Positions 1-9,005 are shown, numbered from the stretch's first letter. The stretch: 64,000 bases of DNA from Alkalicoccus luteus (GCA_052061695.1 JBPZEY010000001.1), one strand, 5' to 3'. Numbers and translations: made by a program. The notes: generated by a model not told the origin, from the letters alone.

Positions 1-537
1 CTCTTCCATGACGATCAGCTGGGAGATCTTTTTATTAGCGTCCTTGAGTTCCCCTTCGAGCTTCTCCTGCTTTTTTCGTAAATATATCGTAAACGGAAGA
101 AGCAGGATGCCAATCAGACTGATAACGATAAACGGCAGCTGCATCATGAAAATCTCACTTTGGATATAAAAGCCGAAAGCAGCAGATGATACGCCTGCCA
201 CAACGTTTAACGTGTACAGCAGAACGAATTCACGGCGCTGCGTGATATTTCCGATAAAGAAGGCCAGAAATAAAAAGAAATAAATGTACCCGAAGTACAG
301 CGTCATCCCGATACTTACGGTCAGTTCAATACCGACTGCCGCATAAACAATCGAGCCCCGTTTTACAAAAGAAAAACGGTAAGCCGCGAAAAAAATGATG
401 ATCATCAGCACCCCTGCTACAATTTCACGCGGGGCGGAATTGGCAATAACGAAATAAAACGGCAGCAGACAGAATATAATCCAGGCATACAAACTCAAGC
501 CGGTGTGCTGCGGAAATATGTGAAACCAGTTTTTCAT
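1..537 (-). CDS. desK: Membrane thermosensor histidine kinase DesK, N-terminal part (runs off window)
   Basis: This is the amino-terminal 179 codons of a sensor kinase; the reading frame is open to base 1, so the kinase domain lies outside the window. The visible part starts MKNWFHIFPQHTG and has four to five hydrophobic segments ending in a linker with LRKKQEKLEGELKDANKK, which matches the transmembrane sensor plus linker layout of B. subtilis DesK. In that system DesK senses membrane thickness and phosphorylates DesR, which activates the desaturase gene. The gene lies directly downstream of des on the same strand, the same order as the known des-desK-desR operon. An AGAGGTG ribosome site precedes the ATG. 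A hairpin separates it from des, so it may be transcribed partly on its own. Identification is by recalled family similarity and synteny. Confidence 0.88.
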   Translation of the reverse strand, partial: MKNWFHIFPQHTGLSLYAWIIFCLLPFYFVIANSAPREIVAGVLMIIIFFAAYRFSFVKRGSIVYAAVGIELTVSIGMTLYFGYIYFFLFLAFFIGNITQRREFVLLYTLNVVAGVSSAAFGFYIQSEIFMMQLPFIVISLIGILLLPFTIYLRKKQEKLEGELKDANKKISQLIVMEE

Positions 538-683
538 ACGGCACCTCTCCCTATCTGACGGTCCCCCGGAGTAAACCATGACACGTCAGTACCCGGCTGT
601 ACAGCATGCAGCCGGATCTTCCTCTATTGTATCAAAAAGCAGGTCCTGCAGGGAGCCGCCGGACCTGTGAACCGCAATTTTAA

Positions 684-720
684 GAAGAAGCCGCCCTCCA
701 AAGCGGAGAGACGGCTTCTC
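684..720 (-). terminator. Hairpin between des and desK
   Basis: On the minus strand GAAGCCG and CGGCTTC arms, extended by CTCC/GGAG, form a stem-loop just after the des stop codon. It is followed by a weak T-rich stretch (TTCTTCTTAAAATT). It could be a partial terminator that lowers desK expression relative to des. Confidence 0.55.
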
Positions 721-726
721 AATTGG

Positions 727-1770
727 TTATGCTCCCTTTCGTGTCTTAACAGGAGAAGTCGGCTTGGCCGGTACAGCTCTGATTTTTCTGGCTGCTTGGT
801 AGCCGGTAAACCGTTTGTTCTTCTCATCGTACAGCCGAAAGTTGACGGCTTTTAAACTCGTCCAGAGCGTAATCGTGGTCACCTTTTGCAAAGGCTTTGT
901 GTTTTCATGTGTCTGCTCAAGCCGATAGTTTGGAACCTTCGGGCTGAGATGATGGACGTGATGGTAGCCGATGTTGCCGGTCAGCCATTGTACCACTTTC
1001 GGCAGCTGATAGTAAGAGCTGCCGTCGACTGCCGCTTTGACAAAATCCCACTCTGATTCATTCTCGAAATAGGAATCCTCAAACTGATGCTGGACGTAAA
1101 ACAGCCAAATACCGAGAGCTCCGGAAATGAAGAGGATCGGCAGCTGAACAAGCAGGAATGCCTGCAGGCCTACAGCCCAGATCAAAAGACCGTACACGAC
1201 TGCGATCGTAGCTGTTATCAGGTGTGTATTTAAACGCTCTTTCGTTTTAGCTCCGCGGCGGTTAAACCGGTTGTCAATCAGAAAGAGAAAAATGGGCCCG
1301 AGTCCGAACATAACGATCGGATTCCGGTAAAGCCGGTAGGACATTCGCTGCCAGAATCCGGCAGCCGCATATTCCTCCACCGTCATAATCCATATATCTC
1401 CTGTGCCGCGCTTGTCCAGATTTCCGCTCGTTGCATGGTGAATCGTATGGCTTCGTTTCCATTTATCAAAAGCAAAGTGTGTGATCACACCTGTTAAAAA
1501 TCCGACTGCCTTATTCGCCTTTGCGCTCTTAAAAAAGGAACCGTGGGTACAATCGTGGAAAATGATAAACGTCCGTACGACAAAGCCTGCTGCGACGATG
1601 ACTAATGGCAGGGTCAGCCAGTAAGAAACGGAAAGGCTCATGTAGGCTCCGTACCAAAGAAGAACGAGTGGCACGATCGAATTGACCATCTGCCAGATGC
1701 TCTTTTTTGTATCCGATGCTGCGAATGGTGCGACGCTCTTTTTAAGTTCTGCTAACTGTTGCCGGCTCAT
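727..1770 (-). CDS. des: Membrane acyl-lipid fatty acid desaturase Des
   Basis: Integral membrane di-iron desaturase that introduces a cis double bond into membrane phospholipid acyl chains to restore fluidity. The three histidine clusters expected of the family are visible: HDCTHGSF, then HTIHH, and HHVHH near the C-terminus, separated by hydrophobic membrane segments. Length is 347 aa, close to B. subtilis Des. The third ATG of the open frame was chosen because AGGAGG lies 7 bases upstream; the first ATG would be almost on top of it. desK follows on the same strand, which supports cold or fluidity control by the DesK-DesR system, and a palindrome about 85 bases upstream is a candidate DesR site. 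No missing motifs. Confidence 0.95.
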   Translation of the reverse strand: MSRQQLAELKKSVAPFAASDTKKSIWQMVNSIVPLVLLWYGAYMSLSVSYWLTLPLVIVAAGFVVRTFIIFHDCTHGSFFKSAKANKAVGFLTGVITHFAFDKWKRSHTIHHATSGNLDKRGTGDIWIMTVEEYAAAGFWQRMSYRLYRNPIVMFGLGPIFLFLIDNRFNRRGAKTKERLNTHLITATIAVVYGLLIWAVGLQAFLLVQLPILFISGALGIWLFYVQHQFEDSYFENESEWDFVKAAVDGSSYYQLPKVVQWLTGNIGYHHVHHLSPKVPNYRLEQTHENTKPLQKVTTITLWTSLKAVNFRLYDEKNKRFTGYQAARKIRAVPAKPTSPVKTRKGA

Positions 1771-1855
1771 AATCATTCCTCCTGATGGTTGTTCAATACG
1801 TTTAGTTTACATCCATACAACTCCATCAGGTAGGCATAGCTGTCAGTCTGTTCAT

Positions 1856-1869
1856 ATGACATTTGTCAT
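1856..1869. promoter_or_regulatory. Candidate DesR operator upstream of des
   Basis: ATGACATTTGTCAT is a perfect inverted repeat (six-base arms, two-base spacer) about 85 bases upstream of the des start. A related TGACAG element lies about 10-15 bases closer to the gene. Position and TGACA/TGTCA character fit the palindromic region bound by DesR upstream of B. subtilis des, but the assignment is inference. Confidence 0.5.
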
Positions 1870-1995
1870 CTTTTTGTTTCCATGCTGAACGGCACGCACG
1901 CGCAAAGCCGTGCTCTTCTCCTGCTTAGAAGCTCACGGCCATCTCGATAAGCGGAGCAACACCTGCCTGGCGAGTCCATGTTTACAGCATAAATA

Positions 1996-2022
1996 GAGCC
2001 GCCCCTCGGAAGGGACGGCCTT
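1996..2022 (-). terminator. ackA terminator
   Basis: Stem GCCGTCCCT/AGGGGCGGC with a tetraloop-like TCCG, ten bases beyond the ackA stop, followed on the minus strand by CTCTATTTATG. It reads as a Rho-independent terminator for ackA. Confidence 0.75.
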
Positions 2023-2031
2023 GTTATCTTA

Positions 2032-3219
2032 TTAATGAGCGAGTCGCAGCGTATCGCGTGCAATCATTACTTCTTCATTCGTTGGAATGACGAGCACTTT
2101 TACTGGAGAATGCGGATAGTTGATAAACGCCTCTTCGCCCCGCGTCTTGTTCAGTGCAGGATCCCAGTATATCCCCATAAATTCGAGGCCTTTGAGCACC
2201 TGGGAGCGGATCACATCACTGTTTTCCCCGATTCCTGCCGTGAAAATAACGGCATCAAGACCATGCATACGAGCCGCGTAGGAACCGATATATTTATGAA
2301 TTCGTGATGTAAACACATCCAGCGCCAGCTTCGCCCGTTCATTGCCATCGGAAGCCTGAAGTTCAATATCGCGCAGGTCGCTGGAAAAGCCGGACAATGC
2401 GAGCATACCGCTGCGCTTGTTCAGTACGTTCATTACTTCTTCAGCACTTAGATCTGCCTTTTCCATAATGTACGGGATCAGAGCCGGGTCAATGTTTCCG
2501 GAACGCGTCCCCATCGTGACACCTGCAAGCGGGGTAAAGCCCATGGAAGTGTCAATCGATTTACCGCCGTCAATCGCTGCAATGGACGCACCGTTGCCCA
2601 AGTGGCAGGAAATGAGGCGCAGATTTTCGACAGGACGGCCAAGCATTTCAGAGGCACGCTCCGAGACATATTTGTGCGACGTTCCGTGAAAACCGTATTT
2701 CCGAATGCCGTATTTCTCATAATATTCATACGGAAGGCTGTACAAATAAGACTCTTCCGGCATCGTCTGGTGGAAGGCTGTGTCAAATACCGCTACAGCT
2801 GGTACGTTTGGAAGCACCTCCCGAAAAGCCCGAATACCAGTCAGGTTGGCCGGATTATGAAGCGGCGCGAGCTCTGACACATCCTCAATCCCCTGAATAA
2901 CCTCATCCGTAATAAAGACGGAATCGTTGAACTTCTCTCCGCCGTGCACGACACGGTGGCCGATTCCTTCAATTTCATCCAGAGATGAGATAATCCGGTA
3001 GCGTGTCAGCTTATCAAGCAGCAGTCTCACCGCCTCTGCATGATCCGGGATGGACGTCGTTTCCTTTCTCTTTTCGCCATCTACCTCTATTGCAAATACA
3101 GCGTCATCCATTCCAATCCGTTCCACAAGGCCCTTAGTTACGACCGTCTCTTCAGGCATCGTCAGCAGCTGAAACTTCAGTGATGAGCTGCCGGCGTTGA
3201 TCGCCATGATTTTCGACAT
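2032..3219 (-). CDS. ackA: Acetate kinase
   Basis: Converts acetyl phosphate and ADP to acetate and ATP in overflow metabolism, and works in reverse for acetate activation. The 395-aa protein begins MSKIMAINAGSSSLKF, the N-terminal phosphate-binding motif of the ASKHA fold. It continues with HRVVHGG, CHLGNGAS and FTAGIGENS, all standard acetate kinase motifs. Full length compared with the family. GAAGGAGCG precedes the ATG. It lies downstream of ytxK on the same strand, the B. subtilis order. A cre-like sequence upstream of a weak promoter suggests catabolite activation by CcpA, whose gene is also in this window. Confidence 0.98.
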   Translation of the reverse strand: MSKIMAINAGSSSLKFQLLTMPEETVVTKGLVERIGMDDAVFAIEVDGEKRKETTSIPDHAEAVRLLLDKLTRYRIISSLDEIEGIGHRVVHGGEKFNDSVFITDEVIQGIEDVSELAPLHNPANLTGIRAFREVLPNVPAVAVFDTAFHQTMPEESYLYSLPYEYYEKYGIRKYGFHGTSHKYVSERASEMLGRPVENLRLISCHLGNGASIAAIDGGKSIDTSMGFTPLAGVTMGTRSGNIDPALIPYIMEKADLSAEEVMNVLNKRSGMLALSGFSSDLRDIELQASDGNERAKLALDVFTSRIHKYIGSYAARMHGLDAVIFTAGIGENSDVIRSQVLKGLEFMGIYWDPALNKTRGEEAFINYPHSPVKVLVIPTNEEVMIARDTLRLAH

Positions 3220-3323
3220 CTGTTCATCGCTCCTTCATCGTGTATACGATTGTTTGTCAACCATAATTAAAACACTGTGCAGAGCAGAATGCAACCTCTG
3301 TGCTAACTAAAAATAAAAACAGA

Positions 3324-3371
3324 ATTGTAACACAATAACATTTCAAAAACGTTGCAATGAAAGGGTTTTCT
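3324..3371 (-). promoter_or_regulatory. Putative ackA promoter with upstream cre-like site
   Basis: On the minus strand a TACAAT -10 box occupies 3324-3329; no strong -35 is visible. At 3357-3371 the sequence ATGAAAGGGTTTTCT resembles a CcpA cre box but has GG where the consensus has CG. Its centre is about 48 bases upstream of the expected transcription start, similar to the activating cre of B. subtilis ackA. Inference only. Confidence 0.4.
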
Positions 3372-3421
3372 TCACTAAAAAGAAAACTATACTACACCAT
3401 GCCGATTCTGAATTGATACAG

Positions 3422-4408
3422 TCATTCGTGGACGTTATCCTCTATCCATCCAGAGATCCGTTTCATCATATCTGCCAAAGCCGCTTCTTTTGTAAACGAA
3501 GGCATCTCTGCAAGCAGCGCCTGCGACGGAGGCACAATGCCATCCTTTTTTTTACGCAGGATCAACATACTTTTCCCGGAACCACGTGTCTTAAACATTG
3601 TTTCCGGCAGCTGCAGCACCGCATAAATGTGCGCGCTCTTCCGGATCATCTCCTGAAGCTGTGCTGCCTGATTGGAGTGAAACAGCTGATTTGGCACGAG
3701 CAGCACAAGGAAGCCGCCCTCTTTCACGTGCCGAATAGACCGCTCTATCAGCAAATGGTGCACATACGTTTTTTCCTCCTCTGCTTTAACGAGGAAGCCG
3801 GACGCTGTCTCATCATCGGGATAGTATCCTGCTGGCAGATCACATACGACTGCATCCGCATGATCGAGCAAAGGGGAGGCGACGCTGTCCTGATGGAAAA
3901 GATCGACCTCATGCTCCTGCAGGTTTGCATTCATAAATGCCAGTTTCAGCAGCGTTTCATCTGGTTCAGCTGCAACGAAATGAGCGTCCATGGGCAGCTG
4001 ATTCAAAACGGCTGTCATCAAATTTCCGCTGCCTGCTGCAGGATCAAGCAGCACTGGCTTGCCTTCTTCCTTTTGCAGCAGCAGGTTGGTCAGGTACCCC
4101 ATGAACAACGCCACCGCATCCGGCGTCATCGCATGGTGTGGCTGGACGGCTTCCTTCATCCCTTTTAAAACCGCCAGCTGAATAGCTCTTCTGACTTCTT
4201 CCCGATGCATCTGAGATGGAAGCGAAGCAGCAGCTTGTTCCAGCTCTGCGCGCAGGTCCTCCCCGGCTAATGCAAAATTGCGTTGAAACAGTGCTTCTCC
4301 CATCGTACCGAGCGCTTCTATATATAGATTATCCTCTTTTGCGCGGATCTTTTCCGTACCTTGATCGAGCACTTGAAAATACTGCTCTGTTTTTGTAGAC
4401 TCCTTCAT
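3422..4408 (-). CDS. ytxK: Class I SAM-dependent methyltransferase YtxK (N6-adenine methylase-like)
   Basis: Predicted methyltransferase of the N6-adenine DNA methylase fold. The SAM-binding motif is LDPAAGSGNLM in the middle of the protein. A D-L-P-A-G-Y-Y sequence stands where classical adenine methylases have NPPY, as I recall for B. subtilis YtxK. The start is the internal ATG at 4408 (328 aa, about the length of YtxK) because AGAAGGGATGG precedes it; the longer frame would add 14 residues without a good ribosome site. It lies upstream of ackA as in B. subtilis. No specificity subunit or restriction gene is nearby, so it is unlikely to be part of a restriction system. Its substrate is unknown. 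Confidence 0.9.
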   Translation of the reverse strand: MKESTKTEQYFQVLDQGTEKIRAKEDNLYIEALGTMGEALFQRNFALAGEDLRAELEQAAASLPSQMHREEVRRAIQLAVLKGMKEAVQPHHAMTPDAVALFMGYLTNLLLQKEEGKPVLLDPAAGSGNLMTAVLNQLPMDAHFVAAEPDETLLKLAFMNANLQEHEVDLFHQDSVASPLLDHADAVVCDLPAGYYPDDETASGFLVKAEEEKTYVHHLLIERSIRHVKEGGFLVLLVPNQLFHSNQAAQLQEMIRKSAHIYAVLQLPETMFKTRGSGKSMLILRKKKDGIVPPSQALLAEMPSFTKEAALADMMKRISGWIEDNVHE

Positions 4409-4489
4409 TGGTCCATCCCTTCTTTCATAAAGTCGTACCCAGTCATCCACCTTAGCAGATATGGCAAATCCGGAAAACTAAAACCTCAT

Positions 4490-5857
4490 TTACAGCACCA
4501 AATAGGCGACGAATATGCTGACGATGAAAAAGGCACCTGCGAATACGAGATTGTGCAGCGAGATCCGGTATGGGTTCTCACTGAGGTTGGCAGATGTAAT
4601 TTGTACAAACAGGCCGTACGTGTTTACCGTCAGTGTAGCAATCGAACTTGTGATCAAAATAATCGACAGACTGAGCGGGCTGATCACGCTCATGAGCAGC
4701 GGACTAAGAGAACTGAGAATGCCGATTGTCGCAATTGGATGCACCCCGAACAGGCTGAGAAATACAAAAGTTATCTGGATCAGCATGAACACGAGAATCG
4801 GATAATCCTGCACATACATCACCGGGGCTTCCAGCAGCTCCAGCAGTCCAGTCTGCTCCAGAGCCGCCGCAAAAAATGAGAGGGTCAGAAACAATACAAA
4901 AAAGTGCTGCATCGTATTTGTTTTCTCTTTCCACGTTTGCCAGCCGATACGCAAGAAGCGCCGGCGCCGCCGCAGTACAAGCGACCAGCAAAAAGCGAAT
5001 GGAAAAATGAGGAGCGTAACAGTCAGAATAAAATCAAATCCAGTTACGTTTCCCATAATAATGACCGCGGCAAGAAAAATACTCAGCGCAGCAAATAAAT
5101 GAATCATGCTGCCTGCGAGCCGCTTCCACCCGCTCCAGTCAAGCGACACCATGCCCTCTTGATCAAGCGGTTCATTCCTGTAGCGTACGTAGTTCCAGAG
5201 AGCATCCCCGCAGAACATGAGTAGCGCGATCAGCAGCAGCCACGGGAGAAGCTCCAGATACGCAGTGCCGGTGATGAAAATAGTGAGGGCAATGAGCACC
5301 TCCAGCGGACTCCAGATCAATGCGAGTGAATTCCCCCGCAAAGTCGCCCGGCTGATAAACGTATTACGAAGCCGCACTGGCAGTGACGCTAAATTCCGAC
5401 GCAAAACACCTTGTGATATGGGGGCTGCGGACAGGTTTAAAAAGGCAGTCAGAATGACGGAGGTAAACAAGCTGCGTGGGTAAAGACTCCCGAGACTGTC
5501 CGCGTTGACCCGCAGCAGCTCTGCTATTTTCCGGTCAAATTTGCCGCTTTCGACGACGCTTTTCATCCACGGCAGCATGAGCAGCAGCGCCAGCAGCCCG
5601 TAGTTGTCTGTTAACAAAAACGGGACTTCCACAAGCGAGCCTCCTGCATACCAGTGAAAAACCGCACCAGCCCCCATAAAGCCCGCTCCTAATATTTTAA
5701 ACAAACGAGGCGCTCCCGGATACGAGAGTACGAGCAGCACGACTGCAGCCGGTGCCAGCATCCATTCCAGCAGCGGATTTCCGGTAAAGACGACAAGCAG
5801 GTACAGCGCAATCACCGGCGTGTAAATCATATATAAGTATGGCTGAATCCATCTCAC
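4490..5857 (-). CDS. Uncharacterised multi-pass membrane protein, permease-like
   Basis: A 455-aa, strongly hydrophobic protein with roughly eleven or twelve predicted membrane segments in two halves separated by a charged loop (around NYVRYRNEPLDQEG). The length and two-block layout resemble secondary transporters of the ion transporter type, but I do not recognise a family motif and give no substrate. The start is GTG, preceded by AAGAAGG. It is on the same strand as ytxK, with an 81-base gap, and appears to be an insertion relative to the B. subtilis order, where tpx lies closer to ytxK. Coding is well supported by length, composition and the absence of a competing frame. Confidence 0.85.
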   Translation of the reverse strand: MRWIQPYLYMIYTPVIALYLLVVFTGNPLLEWMLAPAAVVLLVLSYPGAPRLFKILGAGFMGAGAVFHWYAGGSLVEVPFLLTDNYGLLALLLMLPWMKSVVESGKFDRKIAELLRVNADSLGSLYPRSLFTSVILTAFLNLSAAPISQGVLRRNLASLPVRLRNTFISRATLRGNSLALIWSPLEVLIALTIFITGTAYLELLPWLLLIALLMFCGDALWNYVRYRNEPLDQEGMVSLDWSGWKRLAGSMIHLFAALSIFLAAVIIMGNVTGFDFILTVTLLIFPFAFCWSLVLRRRRRFLRIGWQTWKEKTNTMQHFFVLFLTLSFFAAALEQTGLLELLEAPVMYVQDYPILVFMLIQITFVFLSLFGVHPIATIGILSSLSPLLMSVISPLSLSIILITSSIATLTVNTYGLFVQITSANLSENPYRISLHNLVFAGAFFIVSIFVAYLVL

Positions 5858-5928
5858 CTAAAACGCCTTCTTTCACGATGCTGCTGTTATACAGCAGCTT
5901 TCAAAGTTCAACAGCATGCGGCGTAACA

Positions 5929-5967
5929 GAACGGAGCTGACCCGGCATCTGCCGGTCAGCTCCGTTC
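5929..5967. terminator. Strong hairpin downstream of tpx
   Basis: GAACGGAGCTGACC pairs with GGTCAGCTCCGTTC, and an inner CGGC/GCCG pairing closes the loop. It lies about 30 bases past the tpx stop. The T-rich tail (TTCTTTCC) is on the plus side, so on the tpx strand it may act more as an mRNA-stabilising or insulating hairpin. Confidence 0.6.
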
Positions 5968-5999
5968 TTTCCGTATCCTGTTTCATCTGGCTTCATGCC

Positions 6000-6491
6000 T
6001 TAATCGGCTTGCTTCAATGCTTCGATTGCTTTGTCGTACTCCGGGTGTCCGCTCACTTCTCCAACAATTTCGCTGTACACAATCGTTCCAGAGCTGTCTA
6101 CAACAAATACCGCTCTCGACAATAGGCGGAGCTCTTCGATCACGAGACCGTAAGCTGTACCGAAATCGAGCGTTTTGTGGTCTGAATAAATGTGAGCACC
6201 CTCAAGTCCGGCGTTTGCACACCAGCGGCGCTGGGCAAAAGGCAAGTCTGCACTGATCGTCCAAATTTCAGCGTTCTCCACTGCAGCTGCTTCTTCATTG
6301 AAGGTGCGCGTCTGCTTATCACATGTGCTCGTATCAATTGACGGAACAACACTGATGAGCGTTTTCGTTCCGGCTTCGAACGTCACCTCCGATAAATCCG
6401 TTCCGAGCACGGTAAAGGAAGGGGCTTTCTCCCCTGTCTGTGGCTGTGCTCCGCTGAGGGTAACTGGTTTTTCTTTGAACGTAATTCCCAT
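6000..6491 (-). CDS. tpx: Thiol peroxidase (atypical 2-Cys peroxiredoxin)
   Basis: Cytosolic peroxiredoxin reducing hydrogen and alkyl peroxides with thioredoxin. The peroxidatic cysteine is in DTSTCDKQTR (about residue 57) and the resolving cysteine in RRWCANAGLEG (about residue 91), the spacing of bacterial Tpx. The chosen ATG gives 163 aa, starting MGITFKEKPVTL, with AGAGGATGG upstream; the six-residue longer frame has no better signal. It is downstream of yteJ on the same strand, with only 42 bases between them. Confidence 0.97.
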   Translation of the reverse strand: MGITFKEKPVTLSGAQPQTGEKAPSFTVLGTDLSEVTFEAGTKTLISVVPSIDTSTCDKQTRTFNEEAAAVENAEIWTISADLPFAQRRWCANAGLEGAHIYSDHKTLDFGTAYGLVIEELRLLSRAVFVVDSSGTIVYSEIVGEVSGHPEYDKAIEALKQAD

Positions 6492-6533
6492 CGGTATCCA
6501 TCCTCTCATTCATTCGTTTACGAATTTACTGTA

Positions 6534-7097
6534 TCATACGCCTGGGGAACTTTCCAATTGCTGCGGTCTCTCTTCCCTGCGTTCTGGTACCGTTACAGTA
6601 GCACGCTTCTCCATAACAACTACCGTATCACCAAGAAAATCGTGGATCCCACGCTTCTTCGGGTGAAACGCAACAACGAGATACAAAGCATTTGTTACAA
6701 TCAAAAACCGGTGTAAAAACCGCCCGACAAATTCGCGGAACAGCACATCCATCCATGACATCTCTTCATGTCGGAAGGAAACGACGCGCAGGCCGAAAAG
6801 CTGTTTGCCGAGCGTCCGTCCCGTATATTTCGTGAGCAGGATGAAATACAAAAAGGTCACCAGTCCGGATAAGATGCCGCTCACACTGAACGTGAGAATA
6901 GTTACGTCGGTTCCTGTAACTGCAAAATACAGTCCAGTTACAGCTGCGCTTGCAGAGAACGTGACGAGAATGTCGACCGTATACGCCCAGAGACGAATCC
7001 AGAAACCGGCCTGCATGTATTCTGCAGCAGGAGCGTAAGGGACGGCGTGTGGTTCTTCTGCCTGCACTGTTTCTGTTGCTTCTGTGTGTTCATTCAT
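6534..7097 (-). CDS. yteJ: RDD family membrane protein YteJ
   Basis: A small multi-pass membrane protein of 187 aa with the RDD domain: AGFWIRLWAYTVDILV contains the Arg and Asp of the family, followed by a long hydrophobic stretch, GRTLGKQLFGLRVV and a C-terminal LVVAFHPKKRGIHDFLGDTVVV. In B. subtilis YteJ is made with the peptidase SppA and is reported to form a complex that inhibits it. Here the gene starts 10 bases after the sppA stop codon, so they form an operon. ATG at 7097 is preferred because GAGGTG lies just upstream; the GTG nine bases earlier overlaps that ribosome site. Confidence 0.92.
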   Translation of the reverse strand: MNEHTEATETVQAEEPHAVPYAPAAEYMQAGFWIRLWAYTVDILVTFSASAAVTGLYFAVTGTDVTILTFSVSGILSGLVTFLYFILLTKYTGRTLGKQLFGLRVVSFRHEEMSWMDVLFREFVGRFLHRFLIVTNALYLVVAFHPKKRGIHDFLGDTVVVMEKRATVTVPERREERPQQLESSPGV

Positions 7098-7107
7098 CTT
7101 GCTCACC

Positions 7108-8097
7108 TCAGTTCGTATAAAGATACAGGAGTCTGCCGCCCTGATTTTGATGGAGCCATTCTGTCAGCTGATTCAGCTGACGCTGTTCAAACAATGAATC
7201 CATCGTAAGGCCAAAAAAGGACCCGAATCCAAAACCTTGTTCATATTCAACCACATCTGTATCACGGCCGAGGTCTTCTTTCATATCCTCAATCACGTCT
7301 TCGAGATTTCCGAGATCATCAATTAGGCCATTTTCCACTGCCTGGTTTCCGGTGAAAATTCGGCCGTCTGCTAATTCCTCTACTTCTGAGCGGCTCAAAT
7401 CACGTCCGCCTTCAATAACATCAAGAAACTGCTCGTAAGCGTCATCTACAATTGACTGCAGAATTTCCTCATCCTCATCTGTCATTTCACGAGTCGCTGA
7501 CATGATATCTTTGAATTCTCCGCTTTTGATCGTCTGATCACTGATCCCGAGCTCGTCTGCAAGCTCCGCAAAGTTGATCGACTGCATAATGACTCCAAGT
7601 GAGCCGGTAATCGTCTGGCCGTTTGCGTAAATCCGATCGGCAGGAGCAGAAACGTAATACCCGCCGCTTGCTGCCTGACCGCCCATCGACACGTAAATGT
7701 CCTTGGCATACTCATCACGAACTTCGACAATTTTGTCATGTATTTCATCGCTTTCCACAACGCCTCCGCCCGGCGTATCTACTCGCAGAACGATACCGTC
7801 CACCGATGCGTCGCGAGCTGCGTGGTCCAGCTGATCGAGTAACAGCTGATGGTTGTACCCTCCGCCAAAGAGAGCGTCGCCTCCAGCCTGAATAATTCCT
7901 TCAAGACGGATAACCGCAATTTTCCCGTCATCGGTCCCCTGCTCCACCAGCCGCTCCTGTACCGGTTCATCAGCGAATCCAGGGAATCCGCCGGCAAAAT
8001 CATCTGTATCTGCCGGTGAGGTGACGAGGCTGACCGCTCCCGATACGGCAATAATAGCTAATACTGCCACAAGGGCAATCCAACGTTTTGCATTCAT
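7108..8097 (-). CDS. sppA: Signal peptide peptidase SppA
   Basis: Membrane-anchored Ser/Lys protease that degrades cleaved signal peptides and contributes to resistance to lantibiotics in B. subtilis. The N-terminus (MNAKRWIALVAVLAII) is a single membrane anchor. The catalytic Ser is in AASGGYYVSA (about residue 144) and the general-base Lys in GEFKDIMS (about 196), the 52-residue spacing of B. subtilis SppA. Length is 329 aa from the internal ATG, which has GAGGAGGAG upstream. It is followed by yteJ. I looked for a SigW-type promoter upstream and did not find a clear one. Confidence 0.97.
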   Translation of the reverse strand: MNAKRWIALVAVLAIIAVSGAVSLVTSPADTDDFAGGFPGFADEPVQERLVEQGTDDGKIAVIRLEGIIQAGGDALFGGGYNHQLLLDQLDHAARDASVDGIVLRVDTPGGGVVESDEIHDKIVEVRDEYAKDIYVSMGGQAASGGYYVSAPADRIYANGQTITGSLGVIMQSINFAELADELGISDQTIKSGEFKDIMSATREMTDEDEEILQSIVDDAYEQFLDVIEGGRDLSRSEVEELADGRIFTGNQAVENGLIDDLGNLEDVIEDMKEDLGRDTDVVEYEQGFGFGSFFGLTMDSLFEQRQLNQLTEWLHQNQGGRLLYLYTN

Positions 8098-8207
8098 TAT
8101 GTACTCCTCCTCTTTCATTGTTTTTCTTCCTTACTGCGCGGTTCTGTCTGTTTTGGTAGAATAAACATGTACGTATCATGACTGGAATCAGAAAGGGTGC
8201 TTATGCT

Positions 8208-9005
8208 ATGACTGACCGTAAAAATGTCTATCTGTTTTCCAAAAAAACAGAAGAAATTGAACAAAAAATACTTGAGTTCCGGGAACTTGGACGAAAATAC
8301 GGATTCAAGCTTGTCGACCACCCGAAAGATGCCAACATCATTGCGAGCTTCGGCGGCGACGGAACGTTTCTGCAGGCGCTTCAAAAAACAGGCTTCCGGG
8401 AAGACGCCCTCTATATCGGCATCAACGACGGAGAGTTCGGTTTTTATACCGACTTCAGCATCCACGATCCGGACCGGGTAGAACTCGCGATGCAGTCTGA
8501 CATGGTGGAGGTGCTGCGCTATCCGACACTGGAAGTTACGACTGACGACGGACAAAAGTTTCACTGCCTTAACGAATTATCCATCCGCTCCAACATTATT
8601 AAAACATTTGTCATCGATGTTTACGTGGACGGCCTTTACTTTGAAACCTTCCGCGGAGATGGCCTCCTCGTTTCCACGCCAACAGGAAGCACGGCCTATA
8701 ACAAGTCCCTCGGGGGCGCAATCGTCGACCCGAAGCTCCCGTCCATGCAGCTGACAGAAATGGCGTCCGTGAACAACAACAGGTACCGCACGCTCGGTTC
8801 GCCGCTTGTGATGGGAAAGGAACGGGAGCTTACGCTGAAAATAGTACAGGACGGCAATGATCATCCAATCGTCGGAATCGATAATGAAGCAATGGGAATC
8901 CGGCACAGCCACGAGCTTCACGTAAAAGTGTCAAACCGGATCGTCAAAACGCTTCGAATGAAAGACAATCTCTTTTACCATAAAGTCAAACGAAGCTTTC
9001 TTTAA
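8208..9005 (+). CDS. nadK: NAD kinase
   Basis: ATP-dependent NAD kinase making NADP+. The family motif GGDG is in ASFGGDGTFLQAL near residue 50, followed by NELSIRS and TPTGSTAYNKSLGG in the C-terminal all-beta domain. It corresponds to B. subtilis YtdI (PpnKB, the second NAD kinase) by position, being divergent from sppA. The downstream ATG at 8208 (265 aa) fits the usual length; AGAAAGGG is 8-10 bases upstream. The upstream ATG in the frame would add ten residues and lacks a ribosome site. The gene ends in a hairpin shared with the convergent ytcJ. Confidence 0.95.
   Translation: MTDRKNVYLFSKKTEEIEQKILEFRELGRKYGFKLVDHPKDANIIASFGGDGTFLQALQKTGFREDALYIGINDGEFGFYTDFSIHDPDRVELAMQSDMVEVLRYPTLEVTTDDGQKFHCLNELSIRSNIIKTFVIDVYVDGLYFETFRGDGLLVSTPTGSTAYNKSLGGAIVDPKLPSMQLTEMASVNNNRYRTLGSPLVMGKERELTLKIVQDGNDHPIVGIDNEAMGIRHSHELHVKVSNRIVKTLRMKDNLFYHKVKRSFL

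Noticed and set aside
3413..4168. Long plus-strand open frame (251 codons) over ytxK
   Set aside because: It is antisense to a gene with clear methyltransferase motifs, and its translation (many His, Arg, Cys) looks like a shadow frame.
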